From an uncultured Clostridia bacterium (GTDB lineage: Bacteria > Bacillota > Clostridia > UBA1381): a DNA stretch of 64,000 nucleotides. This document shows positions 47,806-56,699 of this stretch, piece by piece. How positions within the stretch are numbered: position 1 is the first letter of the stretch; the number at the start of each line of letters is the position of its first letter. Made by a program: the position numbers and the translations under genes. The stretch is taken from the NCBI GenBank assembly GCA_947591315.1, contig CANQDD010000013.1, positions 1-64,000 on the forward strand. The letters run 5' to 3'. The notes under the pieces are model-generated. The model was given only the letters and a program-made list of their open reading frames with translations. It did not search any database and was not told the DNA's origin.

Positions 47806-49560
47806 ATGAGAAAGACAAAAATAATCTGCACGATGGGACCCGCGACGGAGAGCGAGGACGTGCTCCGCGACCTTATGATAGCGGGTATGGACGTGGCGAG
47901 AATCAACTTTTCCCACGGCACGCACGAGGAAGCGCTCAAAAAGATGAACAGCATAAAAAAGGTGCGCGAGGAGCTTGATATGCCGGTCGCGATATTGCTC
48001 GACACAAAGGGACCGGAGGTTCGCATAAAGGACTTCAAGGACGGCAAGGTGGAGCTTAAGGAGGGTCAGAAGTTCACGCTCTGCACCGACGATGTGGAGG
48101 GCGACGAGACGCAGGTGTCGATTACATACGCGGACCTTCCCAAAGACGTTAAGGCAGGCAACAGAATACTTATAGACGACGGACTTATCGAAATGGAGGT
48201 TCTGAGCGTAAATTCCGACCGCATAATCTGTCAGGTCAAAAACGGCGGCGTAATATCGAACAAAAAGGGCGTGAATATCCCGAACGTGTCGCTCTCAATG
48301 CCGTACATGAGCCAGAAGGACATCGACGACATAATTTTCGGCATAGAGCAGGACGTTGACTTTATCGCCGCGTCGTTCGTGAGAACCGCCGACGACGTTA
48401 AGGAGATAAAGAACCTTCTCCAGCAGCGCGGCGGCAGCGACATAAAGGTAATCGCGAAAATCGAGAACGCCGAGGGTGTTGAAAACATCGACGCTATCCT
48501 CCACGAGGCGCACGGCATAATGGTAGCGCGCGGAGACATGGGCGTTGAGATAGATATGCAGGATCTGCCTGTAATTCAGAAGCAGCTTATAAAGAAAACG
48601 TACCGCGCGGGCAAGGTCGTTATAACGGCTACGCAGATGCTCGATTCGATGATAAGAAATCCGCGCCCGACGAGAGCGGAAACGACCGACGTCGCGAACG
48701 CTATCTACGACGGCACGAGCGCTATAATGCTGTCGGGTGAGACGGCTGTCGGCAAGTACCCCGTCGAAACGGTAAAGACGATGGCGTCGATTGCGGAGCG
48801 CACGGAGAACGACATAGACTATGTAAAGCGTCTTGAAAATATGAACTTCAACTCACGCATGGACATCACGAACGCGATAAGCCACGCGACCTGCACGACG
48901 GCGCACGACCTCCACGCGGCTGCGATCATAGTGCTTACATACGCGGGCGGTACGGCGCGCCAAATCTCGCGTTTCCGTCCGGCGTGTCCGATCATCGCGC
49001 CGACCTTGAGCGTAAAGGGACGCAGACAGCTTAACCTTTCATGGGGCGTAACGCCGATAATGAGCGAGTCGAGAAGCAACACCGACGAGCTTTTCGACCA
49101 CGCCGTTGAGTGCGCGCAGAAAACGGGACTTATAAAGGACGGCGAGCTTGCCGTAATCACCGCCGGCGTTCCTATGGGCGTTGCCGGTACAACGAATATC
49201 ATGAAGGTACACCTTGTAGGTCATGTGCTTGTGAGCGGCAAAGGACTTTCAAGCATCAGCGCGACCGCGAACGTGTGCGTCGCGACGAGCAACGACGAGC
49301 TTGTGCGCGACTTTACGGACGGCGATATAGTCGTTACTAATATGGTTACGAACAACATGATTACGACGCTCCGCAAGGCGGCGGGTATCATAAGCGAGGA
49401 AACGGGAGAGGCGAACAACGCGCAGGTGCTTGCGGCGGCGCTCGACATACCCGTAATCGTTGCCGCGCCGGGCGCGACAAAGATACTTACCTCCGGCACG
49501 ACGGTAACGATGGACGCGAAGCGCGGACTTGTTTACTCCGGCACGGAAAAGGTTATATAA
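47806..49560 (+). CDS. pyk: Pyruvate kinase with C-terminal PEP-utiliser domain
   Basis: Converts phosphoenolpyruvate and ADP to pyruvate and ATP. TKIICTMGPATES, RINFSHGTHEE, the catalytic KIENAEG and MVARGDMGVEI, and TATQMLDSM identify Pyk. At 584 residues it is about 110 longer than the enterobacterial type. The extra C-terminal domain (about 480-584) is the PEP-utiliser mobile domain found in Bacillus and Clostridia. AAGGGAGG precedes the ATG. Confidence 0.96.
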   Translation: MRKTKIICTMGPATESEDVLRDLMIAGMDVARINFSHGTHEEALKKMNSIKKVREELDMPVAILLDTKGPEVRIKDFKDGKVELKEGQKFTLCTDDVEGDETQVSITYADLPKDVKAGNRILIDDGLIEMEVLSVNSDRIICQVKNGGVISNKKGVNIPNVSLSMPYMSQKDIDDIIFGIEQDVDFIAASFVRTADDVKEIKNLLQQRGGSDIKVIAKIENAEGVENIDAILHEAHGIMVARGDMGVEIDMQDLPVIQKQLIKKTYRAGKVVITATQMLDSMIRNPRPTRAETTDVANAIYDGTSAIMLSGETAVGKYPVETVKTMASIAERTENDIDYVKRLENMNFNSRMDITNAISHATCTTAHDLHAAAIIVLTYAGGTARQISRFRPACPIIAPTLSVKGRRQLNLSWGVTPIMSESRSNTDELFDHAVECAQKTGLIKDGELAVITAGVPMGVAGTTNIMKVHLVGHVLVSGKGLSSISATANVCVATSNDELVRDFTDGDIVVTNMVTNNMITTLRKAAGIISEETGEANNAQVLAAALDIPVIVAAPGATKILTSGTTVTMDAKRGLVYSGTEKVI

Positions 49561-49578
49561 AGACTAAGGGGAAACGAA

Positions 49579-49995
49579 ATGGCGTATACGAGTGAAACAT
49601 ATTTAACGGTGCGCTACGCGGAAACGGACATGATGGGAATAGTACATCACTCCCGTTACTATCCGTGGTTCGAGCTGGCGCGTACGGACTATATAAAAAA
49701 GACGGGCGAAACGTACAGCGGTATGGAGAAAAAAGGCGTGCAGATGCCGCTCACCGAGACGGGCGCAAAATACATTTTCGGGCTTAAATACGAGGACGAG
49801 GTTTTGGTAAAGTGCCGCATGACGAAGCTGACGGTCGCGCGGTGCGAGTTTGAATACGAGGTATACAAGCTGCCGGAGATGAAGCTCGCGACAACGGGCA
49901 GAACGGCGCACGGCTTTGTGAACGAAAATTTCGCGCCGATAAATCTTAAAAAGGCGCAGCCGGAGCTGTGGGAAAAGCTGCAGGCTCTTATGTGA
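49579..49995 (+). CDS. Acyl-CoA thioesterase, 4HBT/YbgC-like
   Basis: A 138-residue hotdog-fold thioesterase. VRYAETDMMGIVHHSRYYPWFELART carries the catalytic Asp of the 4-hydroxybenzoyl-CoA thioesterase family. It would hydrolyse an acyl-CoA; the acyl group is not predictable. It lies 18 bp after pyk and 9 bp before a dehydrogenase gene, so the three may share transcripts. Confidence 0.88.
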   Translation: MAYTSETYLTVRYAETDMMGIVHHSRYYPWFELARTDYIKKTGETYSGMEKKGVQMPLTETGAKYIFGLKYEDEVLVKCRMTKLTVARCEFEYEVYKLPEMKLATTGRTAHGFVNENFAPINLKKAQPELWEKLQALM

Positions 49996-50004
49996 GGTGA
50001 TTGT

Positions 50005-50961
50005 ATGAAGATAGTGATACTCGACGCGAAAACGCTCGGCGACGACATTGAATTTTCCGCGATAGAGCGGCTCGGCGACCTCACGGTCTACAAAACGACG
50101 TCCGAGCTGCAGCTTGCCGACCGCATAAGGGACGCGGAGGTAATAATCGTAAACAAGGTAAAGCTCACAAAGGAAAATCTGCCGCTCGCGCCGGAATTAA
50201 AGCTTATATGCGTGACGGCGACAGGCTTTGACAACATAGACGTGAACTACTGCTGGCGCAAGCAGATAGGCGTGTGCAACATAAAGGGCTACTCCACCGA
50301 CTCCGTCGCGCAGCTTACGGTCGCAATGGCGCTGTCGCTCGTGACGCGGCTCGGAGCGTTTGACAAATACGTAAAGGACGGACGGTACACCGAGAGCGGC
50401 GTCCAGAACCGCTTAAAGCCGTATTTCCACGAGATAAAGGGCATGACGTGGGGAATAATAGGCTTCGGCAACATCGGCGGCGAGGTGGCGCGTATAGCGC
50501 GCGGACTTGGGTGCAGCGTGCTTGTAACGCCGCATAAGCCGCAGAGCAGGTACGACTTTTTCGTAAGCCTTGACGAGCTTCTGGAGAAGTCGGACATAAT
50601 CTCACTGCATGTTCCGCTCACGAGCGAAACAATGAATATGATAAACCGTGAGCGTATCGCGAAAATGAAGGACGGAGCGGTGCTTATAAACGTGTCGCGC
50701 GGCGCGGTGTGCGACGAGGAAGCTCTCACGGACGCGGTAAAGGACGGCAAAATAGGCGGTCTCGGCATAGATGTGTACTCAAAGGAGCCGCTCGACACCG
50801 ACAGTCCCTACAACCGCATCCTAAACGAAAAAAATGTGATATTCACGCCGCACATGGCATGGGGCGCGTACGAATCGCGCGTCAGGTGCATAGACGAGGT
50901 CGCGAAGAACATAGAGACGTTCATAATGGGAGGCACAAGAAACAGAGTGGACTTAAAATAG
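50005..50961 (+). CDS. D-2-hydroxyacid dehydrogenase
   Basis: A 318-residue NAD-dependent D-isomer-specific dehydrogenase. The Rossmann loop IIGFGNIGGEVARIA is at about residues 150-164; the catalytic Arg, Glu and His lie in NVSRGAVCDEEAL, GIDVYSKEPL and FTPHMAWGA. By sequence it is near hydroxypyruvate reductase/glycerate dehydrogenase, but the substrate is not certain. AGGTGA precedes the ATG. Its stop codon abuts the first repeat of the terminator cluster. Confidence 0.9.
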   Translation: MKIVILDAKTLGDDIEFSAIERLGDLTVYKTTSELQLADRIRDAEVIIVNKVKLTKENLPLAPELKLICVTATGFDNIDVNYCWRKQIGVCNIKGYSTDSVAQLTVAMALSLVTRLGAFDKYVKDGRYTESGVQNRLKPYFHEIKGMTWGIIGFGNIGGEVARIARGLGCSVLVTPHKPQSRYDFFVSLDELLEKSDIISLHVPLTSETMNMINRERIAKMKDGAVLINVSRGAVCDEEALTDAVKDGKIGGLGIDVYSKEPLDTDSPYNRILNEKNVIFTPHMAWGAYESRVRCIDEVAKNIETFIMGGTRNRVDLK

Positions 50962-51023
50962 GGGACACTAAAATAAAAAGAACGGGGACACTAAAACTTT
51001 AGTGTCCCCATTTTAGTGTCCCC
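50961..51023. repeat. Terminator built from GGGGACACTAAAA repeats (two direct, two inverted)
   Basis: Direct copies at 50961-50974 and 50984-50996; inverted copies at 50998-51009 and 51011-51023. The inner pair forms an almost loopless 12-bp hairpin, and the outer pair can nest around it. The cluster fills the 67-bp gap between two convergent genes, with T-rich sequence after it, so it probably serves as a bidirectional terminator. Confidence 0.88.
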
Positions 51024-51028
51024 GTATT

Positions 51029-51640
51029 TTATTTAAGCTCCGTAAGAGTTATATCCTCCGAGACCTGCACCTTTTCACCGTCGAACAGGTCGAAGGTATA
51101 CGTGTGGTCGTACGCCACGGTGAGGTTCTGCGATATGCGCGCCCTGCCGGACGAATTAAGGACGGTAAGCTGACCGCTTCCCTCCGCGACGTATCTCCCC
51201 GCCGGTATTTTGTCGGGGCAGGAGTAGCTCTCGTTCCCTTTAAGCGCGTACTTTTTACCTTTTTCGGTTTTAGCCGCGTCACCGGATACGCCCGATTCAC
51301 TTTTCTTAGCCTCAATATCGCGGTCGAGCTGCTCTATTTTACTTTGAAGCTCGCTGATTTCCTCGGTCAGACTGTCGTGCGTTTTCTTATATTCCATGTA
51401 ATAGCCGTTTACCGTGCCGCGCGTGCCAAGCTCCGCGTCAGCCGCGCTTATCTGCTCCTTTATCGCTTCGGAATCTGCTGTGACAGAATCGGTATCGGCG
51501 GTAATTTCGCTTATCTCCGCGTCAAGCAGCGCTTTGGCGTCCTTTTTTGCGTCCGCTCTGAACGCGGCAGTCCCGACCGCTGCGGAAGCTGCGGCTGTAA
51601 ACACGGAGAGCAGTATAATAAACAGTTTTTTTCTTGTCAT
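51029..51640 (-). CDS. Membrane-anchored coiled-coil protein, paralog of its upstream neighbour
   Basis: A 203-residue protein with an N-terminal signal-anchor (about residues 5-25), a long helical coiled coil (about 30-115, heptads of Leu/Ile/Ala) and a C-terminal beta-rich domain of about 70 residues (DKIPAGRYVAEGSGQLTV, then FDLFDGEKVQVSEDI). The C-terminal domain resembles that of the next gene upstream. It looks like the 'IpaGxYxv' sheet domain of many Firmicutes surface proteins. Function unknown. AAGGTGG precedes the ATG at 51640; it is the last gene of the OLE/dxs operon. Confidence 0.7.
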   Translation of the reverse strand: MTRKKLFIILLSVFTAAASAAVGTAAFRADAKKDAKALLDAEISEITADTDSVTADSEAIKEQISAADAELGTRGTVNGYYMEYKKTHDSLTEEISELQSKIEQLDRDIEAKKSESGVSGDAAKTEKGKKYALKGNESYSCPDKIPAGRYVAEGSGQLTVLNSSGRARISQNLTVAYDHTYTFDLFDGEKVQVSEDITLTELK

Positions 51641-51653
51641 TCGTACCACCTTG

Positions 51654-52472
51654 TCACCTCGGAATAAACTTCGCGCTGCCGTCGATTTGCACGCGGTCGT
51701 CGTCTTTAAGCTCAAACGCTTCACCGTCCGATGTAAGCAGCTTGTTAGCCGTGGATTTGCCGCCGCGCGCCACCGCTATCGAGCCGGAGCCGGTCACGGT
51801 GTAGCTTCCGGCGGTAATATCCTTGCCGACGGTGTAGTAACCGGAGGGCAGCGTCACGATCCTGCCGGACGTTTCGCCCGACGCGTCGGAAAGAGAATCG
51901 TATTCGTTTTGCTTTTGCTCTGCTTGTTTTGCGAGTTCGTCCCTCTTTTTTTCAAGCTCCGCGTTGCTCTCGCTTATTTTGTCAAGACCGCCCTGCGCGC
52001 CGCGAAATTCCTCAAGCTCTTCATTTTTTGCGCGAAGCTCCTCACCAAGCTGCCTGTTTTCCGCGAGAGCGTTGTCGTGAGCGGTTTTTGCTTCATTATA
52101 CGCGCCGCTGCTTGCACGGAGCAAATTCAGCGACCTCTCCGCCGCGCCGTCGCTTTTCGGAATGAAGAACGCCGTCATAGCCGCCGCGATTATCACCGCC
52201 GCGCTCACGGCGCAGGCTATTTTAATAAATTTCGGCGTAAGATCCGACGGCAGCGATTTTACGCGCTCCGCCGCTTTAAGCGCCGCGCCGCGTATTCTCT
52301 CCGCAGCCGAACGAAAAAAATCGGGCGCGGTACGTTTTTTGACCTCCGCGCCGCTCTCGTTTTCCGTAATTGCCGTATCGGATTTATCACTGCTGTCGGG
52401 CGTTTCGACCGCTTCGGGAGCGGTACCGTCACCGTCGGTGATTATTATGATATTGTCCTTCTCTCTCTCCAA
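51654..52472 (-). CDS. Membrane-anchored coiled-coil protein with IpaGxY-type domain
   Basis: A protein of about 272 residues: an acidic, disordered cytoplasmic part (about 1-80), one transmembrane helix (about 83-107), a coiled coil (about 115-190) and a C-terminal beta domain (YYTVGKDITAGSYTVTGSG). A TTG at 52472 has AGAGGTG at good spacing; a GTG at 52479-52481 overlaps that site, so I prefer the TTG. It begins 16 bp after ispE. The reason for its place in an isoprenoid operon is not known. Confidence 0.7.
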   Translation of the reverse strand: MEREKDNIIIITDGDGTAPEAVETPDSSDKSDTAITENESGAEVKKRTAPDFFRSAAERIRGAALKAAERVKSLPSDLTPKFIKIACAVSAAVIIAAAMTAFFIPKSDGAAERSLNLLRASSGAYNEAKTAHDNALAENRQLGEELRAKNEELEEFRGAQGGLDKISESNAELEKKRDELAKQAEQKQNEYDSLSDASGETSGRIVTLPSGYYTVGKDITAGSYTVTGSGSIAVARGGKSTANKLLTSDGEAFELKDDDRVQIDGSAKFIPR

Positions 52473-52488
52473 AAGGAACACCTCTTAT

Positions 52489-53370
52489 TCAGTTCATTAT
52501 ACTCGTTAGGTACACGTCGCGGAACTGCCTTGAAAAGCTGTCCGCGCTTCTTTTCGCCTTTGCGTAGTCGTCGAATATTCCCAGCACCGTCGGGCCGCTG
52601 CCGCTCATTACCGCGCCGAGCGCGCCGTTCATAATCATTTTTGTCTTTATGCCGCCCACAACGGGGTGGAGCTTCACCGTGACGCTTTCCATAACGTTGC
52701 ACAGCTTTGACGCGACGTCCCTGACGCTGCCCGATCTTATCGCGCATATCATGCCGTCGGTGTCGGGGCGCGTCATATTTTCCGCGCCGTCGATCTGCTC
52801 ATATATCGCCGCCGTCGAAACGCTTATCGGCGGCTTTACGAGAAGAATGTGCGTTTTTGGGGCAGGGGGGAGCGGCGTTAAAATTTCGCCTATACCCTCC
52901 GCAAGCTGTGTGCCGCCCGTGAAGCAGTACGCCACGTCCGCGCCGAGCGACGCTCCGGCGCGAATAAGCTCCTCATCGCTTAACGGACAGCCGTAGAGCA
53001 TATTGAGCGCGCAAAGCACGGCGGCGCAGTTGCCGCTGCCGCCCGCAAGTCCGGCAGCCACGGGAATATTCTTATGTATTATGATTTTCACGCCGCCGCG
53101 TATCGAGGTGAGCGAATAAAAAAGCTCCGCCGCCTTATACGCGATATTTTTGTTGTTCGTCGGCAGGTACTTAAGATTGGTTGAAACGGATATTTCACCG
53201 TCGGTTTTGTCGATTATGAGTAAATCGAACAGCGATACCGTCTGCATAATCATCTTTATATCGTGGTAGCCGTCCGCGCGCCTTGACAGAACGTCAAGCG
53301 TAAGGTTGACCTTCGCATACGACCTTGCTATGGCGCGTCTGCCTGTTATTACTATGTCGTCCGAAAGCAT
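52489..53370 (-). CDS. ispE: 4-diphosphocytidyl-2-C-methyl-D-erythritol kinase
   Basis: GHMP-family kinase of the MEP isoprenoid pathway; it phosphorylates CDP-methylerythritol. SYAKVNLTLDVLSRRADGYH and the ATP loop PVAAGLAGGSGNCAAVL are the IspE hallmarks, and GAVMSGSGPTVLGIF is the third GHMP motif. Length 293. AAAGGAGG lies 7 bp before the ATG at 53370. It shares an operon with dxs, so the first and a middle step of the pathway are made together. Confidence 0.94.
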   Translation of the reverse strand: MLSDDIVITGRRAIARSYAKVNLTLDVLSRRADGYHDIKMIMQTVSLFDLLIIDKTDGEISVSTNLKYLPTNNKNIAYKAAELFYSLTSIRGGVKIIIHKNIPVAAGLAGGSGNCAAVLCALNMLYGCPLSDEELIRAGASLGADVAYCFTGGTQLAEGIGEILTPLPPAPKTHILLVKPPISVSTAAIYEQIDGAENMTRPDTDGMICAIRSGSVRDVASKLCNVMESVTVKLHPVVGGIKTKMIMNGALGAVMSGSGPTVLGIFDDYAKAKRSADSFSRQFRDVYLTSIMN

Positions 53371-53383
53371 ATTTTAGCCTCCT

Positions 53384-54184
53384 TTACAATGCGCTGTGCG
53401 ACTCGTCCGCGACGCGGCGTATCACCTCGTCCGTTATACTATCCTCACATTCGCTTTTTTTGAGATACGCGAGGTACTCTATATTTCCCTCGGGCCCCTT
53501 GACGGGCGAAAACGACAGTCCGGCGGCGTGAAGGTCGATGCTCCGCGCGAAGTCAAGCACGTTTTTTATGACCTCGTAATGCACCTTAATGTCCCTCACA
53601 ACGCCCTTTTTGCCGACCTGTTCGCGCCCTGCCTCAAACTGCGGCTTTATCAGCGCGACAATCTCACCGTCGTCCGCAAGCAGATTTTTTGCCACCGGCA
53701 GCACAAGACGGAGCGATATAAACGAAACGTCGATCGACGCGAAATCTATCTTCTCGCCGATGTCCTCGGGCGTGACGTAGCGTATGTTTGTGCGCTCCAT
53801 GTTCACGACGCGCTCGTCTGAACGCAACTTCCACGCGAACTGACCGTACCCCACGTCGACCGCGAACACCTTTCTTGCGCCGTTTTGCAGCATACAGTCG
53901 GTAAAACCGCCCGTTGACGCGCCTATGTCCATCGTCACCCTGCCTTCGAGCGATATTGGGAACACTTTAAGAGCCTTTTCGAGCTTCAGCCCGCCTCGGC
54001 TCACGTATTTGAGTGTTTCGCCGCGAACCTCGGGCGTGACACTTTCGTCCACCTGCTGCCCTGCCTTGTCGCACTTCTGGTTGTCTATATAAACCTGTCC
54101 AGCCATTATGAGCGCCTTCGCGCGCTCGCGGCTCTGCGCCAGACCCTTGTCCACAAGGAGCGCGTCAAGCCTTACCTTAGCCAT
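53384..54184 (-). CDS. tlyA: TlyA-family rRNA 2'-O-methyltransferase (S4 + FtsJ-like)
   Basis: A 266-residue protein with an N-terminal S4 RNA-binding domain (about residues 1-60, RLDALLVDKGLAQSRERAKALI) and a FtsJ-type SAM methyltransferase domain (DIGASTGGFTDCMLQ, then IKPQFEAG). TlyA methylates 2'-hydroxyls of rRNA; some members were first described as hemolysins. Its start overlaps the dxs end by 8 bp. A tlyA gene next to dxs is a common Firmicutes arrangement. Confidence 0.93.
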   Translation of the reverse strand: MAKVRLDALLVDKGLAQSRERAKALIMAGQVYIDNQKCDKAGQQVDESVTPEVRGETLKYVSRGGLKLEKALKVFPISLEGRVTMDIGASTGGFTDCMLQNGARKVFAVDVGYGQFAWKLRSDERVVNMERTNIRYVTPEDIGEKIDFASIDVSFISLRLVLPVAKNLLADDGEIVALIKPQFEAGREQVGKKGVVRDIKVHYEVIKNVLDFARSIDLHAAGLSFSPVKGPEGNIEYLAYLKKSECEDSITDEVIRRVADESHSAL

Positions 54185-56042
54185 TATTATTTTCCTCTCG
54201 CATTGAATTATTCATGTATTCGGCTATCGAAGCCGCGTCGCAGCCGCAGTGCGCGTCAAGCTCGTCAACCGTGCCGTGCGGTATCGGACTGTCGGGAAAC
54301 GCGAATATCTTTAATTTACACTTTACGCCGCGCTCGGCGATAAGCGACGCGATCATACTGCCCATACCGCCGATTTTTACGTTGTCCTCGACCGTTATCA
54401 CATTACCCGTCTTGACAGCCGACGCGATAACAGCCTCACTGTCTAGCGGCTTTATCGTCGGCATCGCAAGTATTTCAACCGACAACTCCGCAAGCGCGGC
54501 GGCTTCCTCCGCGCGTTTTACCATTCTGCCCGTCGCTATAATCGTAACGTCCGTACCCTCTTGTATAAGCTGCGACTTGCCGAGCGTGAACGTGCACGGT
54601 ACGTTTTCAGCCTCGCATCCGCCGCGCGGATAGCGTATCGCTATCGGAGCGTTGAAGCGGTTAACCGCAAAATCGAGCATTTCCTCAAGCTGGCCGAGCG
54701 TCGCGGGCGACAGGAGCGTCATGTTAGGAACATGCGTCAGGTATGAAATATCGTAAACACCCTGATGCGTCTCGCCGTCCGCGCCGACAATGCCCGCGCG
54801 GTCAATCGGGAACACGACGTGAAGATTTTGCAGACAAACGTCGTGCAGCGTCTGATCGTACGCGCGCTGCAAAAACGACGAGTACAGCGGTATTACGGGA
54901 ATATACCCTGCCGACGCGAGACCTGCCGACAGCGTTACGCCGTGCTGCTCGGCTATGCCCACGTCGAAAAAGCGGTTTTTGTTTTTCTTCACAAATTCGT
55001 CAAGACCCGTGCCGTTCGGCATCGCGCCCGTAATTGCGACCACCTTCGGATTTTTCTCTGCTATGCGTACCATAGCCGCGCCGAAACGGTCGCTGTACGT
55101 TTCGCCCGACTTTGCCGTTTCGCCCGTGTCCTTGTCGAACGGCGATATGCCGTGGAACTTCTGCGGATTGCTTTCCGCCGGAGCGTAGCCTTTGCCCTTT
55201 TTCGTCTGAACGTGTATAAACACGGGCTTTTTCTCGCTTTTTACGTAGTCGAAACAGCTTATGAGCGCCTCTATATCGTGACCGTCAATGGGCCCCATGT
55301 ACGTGAAACCCAAATCGTCGAACATCGTTGTCGGTATTACAAGGCGGCGGAAAAACCGCTTTACCTTTTTTATGACCGTCGCTATGCCCTTGCCGACGAG
55401 CGGTATTTTGTTCAGTATCCTTTCAACGACAACCTTTGAATGAAAGTACGCCGGCGACATACGCAGCTTTCTAAGGTGCGTCGATACCGCGCCGACGTTT
55501 CGGGCTATGGACATGGCGTTGTCGTTTAATATGAGAATCAACGGCGTGCGTGAGTGACCGGCGTCGTTCATCGCCTCGTACATCATTCCGCCCGTGAGAG
55601 CGCCGTCGCCGAACACGGCGATTACGTTGTAATCGTCGCCGTCAAGGTCGCGCGCCCGCGCTATGCCGAGCGCCGCGCTTATCGAGGTGGAGCTGTGACC
55701 GGTATTAAACGCGTCGCAGCCGCTTTCCGCGCGCTTCGGGAAACCCGACAGACCGCCGAATTGACGGAGCGTGTCGAACCTGTCTTTCCTGCCCGTTAAA
55801 ATTTTGTGGACGTACGACTGATGCCCCACGTCGAACACTATTTTATCCTTCGGAACGTCAAAAACAGTGTGAAGCGCGACGGTAAGCTCCACAACGCCGA
55901 GGTTCGACGCGAGGTGGCCGCCCGTTTTTGACACACTGTCAACAAGAAACTCCCGAATTTCGGCGCACAGCGCGTTAAGCTCGGGAATTGTAAGCTCTTT
56001 TAAGTTTTCCAGCGATTGAATTTTGTCTAATAACTTGTCCAT
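54177..56042 (-). CDS. dxs: 1-deoxy-D-xylulose-5-phosphate synthase
   Basis: Thiamine-diphosphate enzyme making DXP from pyruvate and glyceraldehyde 3-phosphate, the entry to the MEP isoprenoid pathway. HLASNLGVVELTVALH, the TPP motif GDGALTGGMMYEAMND, VHVQTKKGKGYAPAE and IDRAGIVGADGETHQG identify Dxs. Length 621. It lies directly after the OapA-like gene, with 3 bp between them, so it is expressed from the OLE promoter or a promoter inside that region. Confidence 0.97.
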   Translation of the reverse strand: MDKLLDKIQSLENLKELTIPELNALCAEIREFLVDSVSKTGGHLASNLGVVELTVALHTVFDVPKDKIVFDVGHQSYVHKILTGRKDRFDTLRQFGGLSGFPKRAESGCDAFNTGHSSTSISAALGIARARDLDGDDYNVIAVFGDGALTGGMMYEAMNDAGHSRTPLILILNDNAMSIARNVGAVSTHLRKLRMSPAYFHSKVVVERILNKIPLVGKGIATVIKKVKRFFRRLVIPTTMFDDLGFTYMGPIDGHDIEALISCFDYVKSEKKPVFIHVQTKKGKGYAPAESNPQKFHGISPFDKDTGETAKSGETYSDRFGAAMVRIAEKNPKVVAITGAMPNGTGLDEFVKKNKNRFFDVGIAEQHGVTLSAGLASAGYIPVIPLYSSFLQRAYDQTLHDVCLQNLHVVFPIDRAGIVGADGETHQGVYDISYLTHVPNMTLLSPATLGQLEEMLDFAVNRFNAPIAIRYPRGGCEAENVPCTFTLGKSQLIQEGTDVTIIATGRMVKRAEEAAALAELSVEILAMPTIKPLDSEAVIASAVKTGNVITVEDNVKIGGMGSMIASLIAERGVKCKLKIFAFPDSPIPHGTVDELDAHCGCDAASIAEYMNNSMREENNNG

Positions 56043-56045
56043 AGC

Positions 56046-56636
56046 TTATTTTCTGAGGAAATGCCTGCAAAAGTACATTATTTTCCCGACGGCGAACACT
56101 ATCGAGTTGCCGTTTTGCATGGAAATGCCCTTTGACATGGCTTTTCCGCCTATCGTGAGAGCGCCGACTATACCGGTAAGGATAAGGCTCGGAAGTATTC
56201 CCGTGAGCTTAAACACGCTTATAAGCTCGCTTACTATAAGCGTTGTCGTCGCGCCGGAGATAATACCCGCGATGTCGCCTATTACGTCGCAGCACATATT
56301 CGCGAGCTGCGGCGCGTGGCGTATTACCGAAATGCTTTCCTTCGCGCCCTTGACCTTCCTTGCCGCGAGCGAGTGAAACGGGTGTTCCTCGGCGTTTTGC
56401 ACCGCCGTGCCTATCATGTCGAAGAAAATGTTTACCGCGATTATTACAAACAGCAGCACAAAAGCGAAAAACAGCGTCAGCGACTGCATGAGCACGGACG
56501 TTATGAAGCTGAAGAACACCGAAAGCACGAATGACAGTATGAGAACCGTCACCGTCCATTTATGCGACACAGCCACGTTTATTTTCGGCTGCGGCACGGT
56601 GTATTTTTTCCGTTTCGGTATGTCGGACTTGTCCAA
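56046..56636 (-). CDS. oapA: OapA-like OLE RNA-associated membrane protein
   Basis: A 196-residue membrane protein with a basic N-terminus and four hydrophobic segments (about residues 28-50, 52-75, 125-150 and 150-172). The middle part FFDMIGTAVQNAEEHPFH, RKVKGAKESISVI and NMCCDVIGDIAGIISGA resembles the DUF21/CNNM magnesium-transporter fold reported for OapA. It lies between the putative OLE RNA and dxs, exactly the place of oapA in known OLE loci. The start is TTG at 56636, with GGAGAG upstream. I assign the name from family resemblance plus context. Confidence 0.8.
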   Translation of the reverse strand: MDKSDIPKRKKYTVPQPKINVAVSHKWTVTVLILSFVLSVFFSFITSVLMQSLTLFFAFVLLFVIIAVNIFFDMIGTAVQNAEEHPFHSLAARKVKGAKESISVIRHAPQLANMCCDVIGDIAGIISGATTTLIVSELISVFKLTGILPSLILTGIVGALTIGGKAMSKGISMQNGNSIVFAVGKIMYFCRHFLRK

Positions 56637-56661
56637 TTTGTTTTCTCTCCTTTATATTAAA

Positions 56662-56676
56662 GCCGCACCCTGCGGC
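56662..56676 (-). promoter_or_regulatory. Hairpin between OLE RNA and oapA
   Basis: GCCGCA-CCC-TGCGGC, followed on the minus strand by TTTAATAT. It could mark the OLE RNA 3' end by processing or partial termination before the oapA ribosome binding site. Confidence 0.45.
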
Positions 56677-56699
56677 ATCGGTAACATAATAAAAATAGG

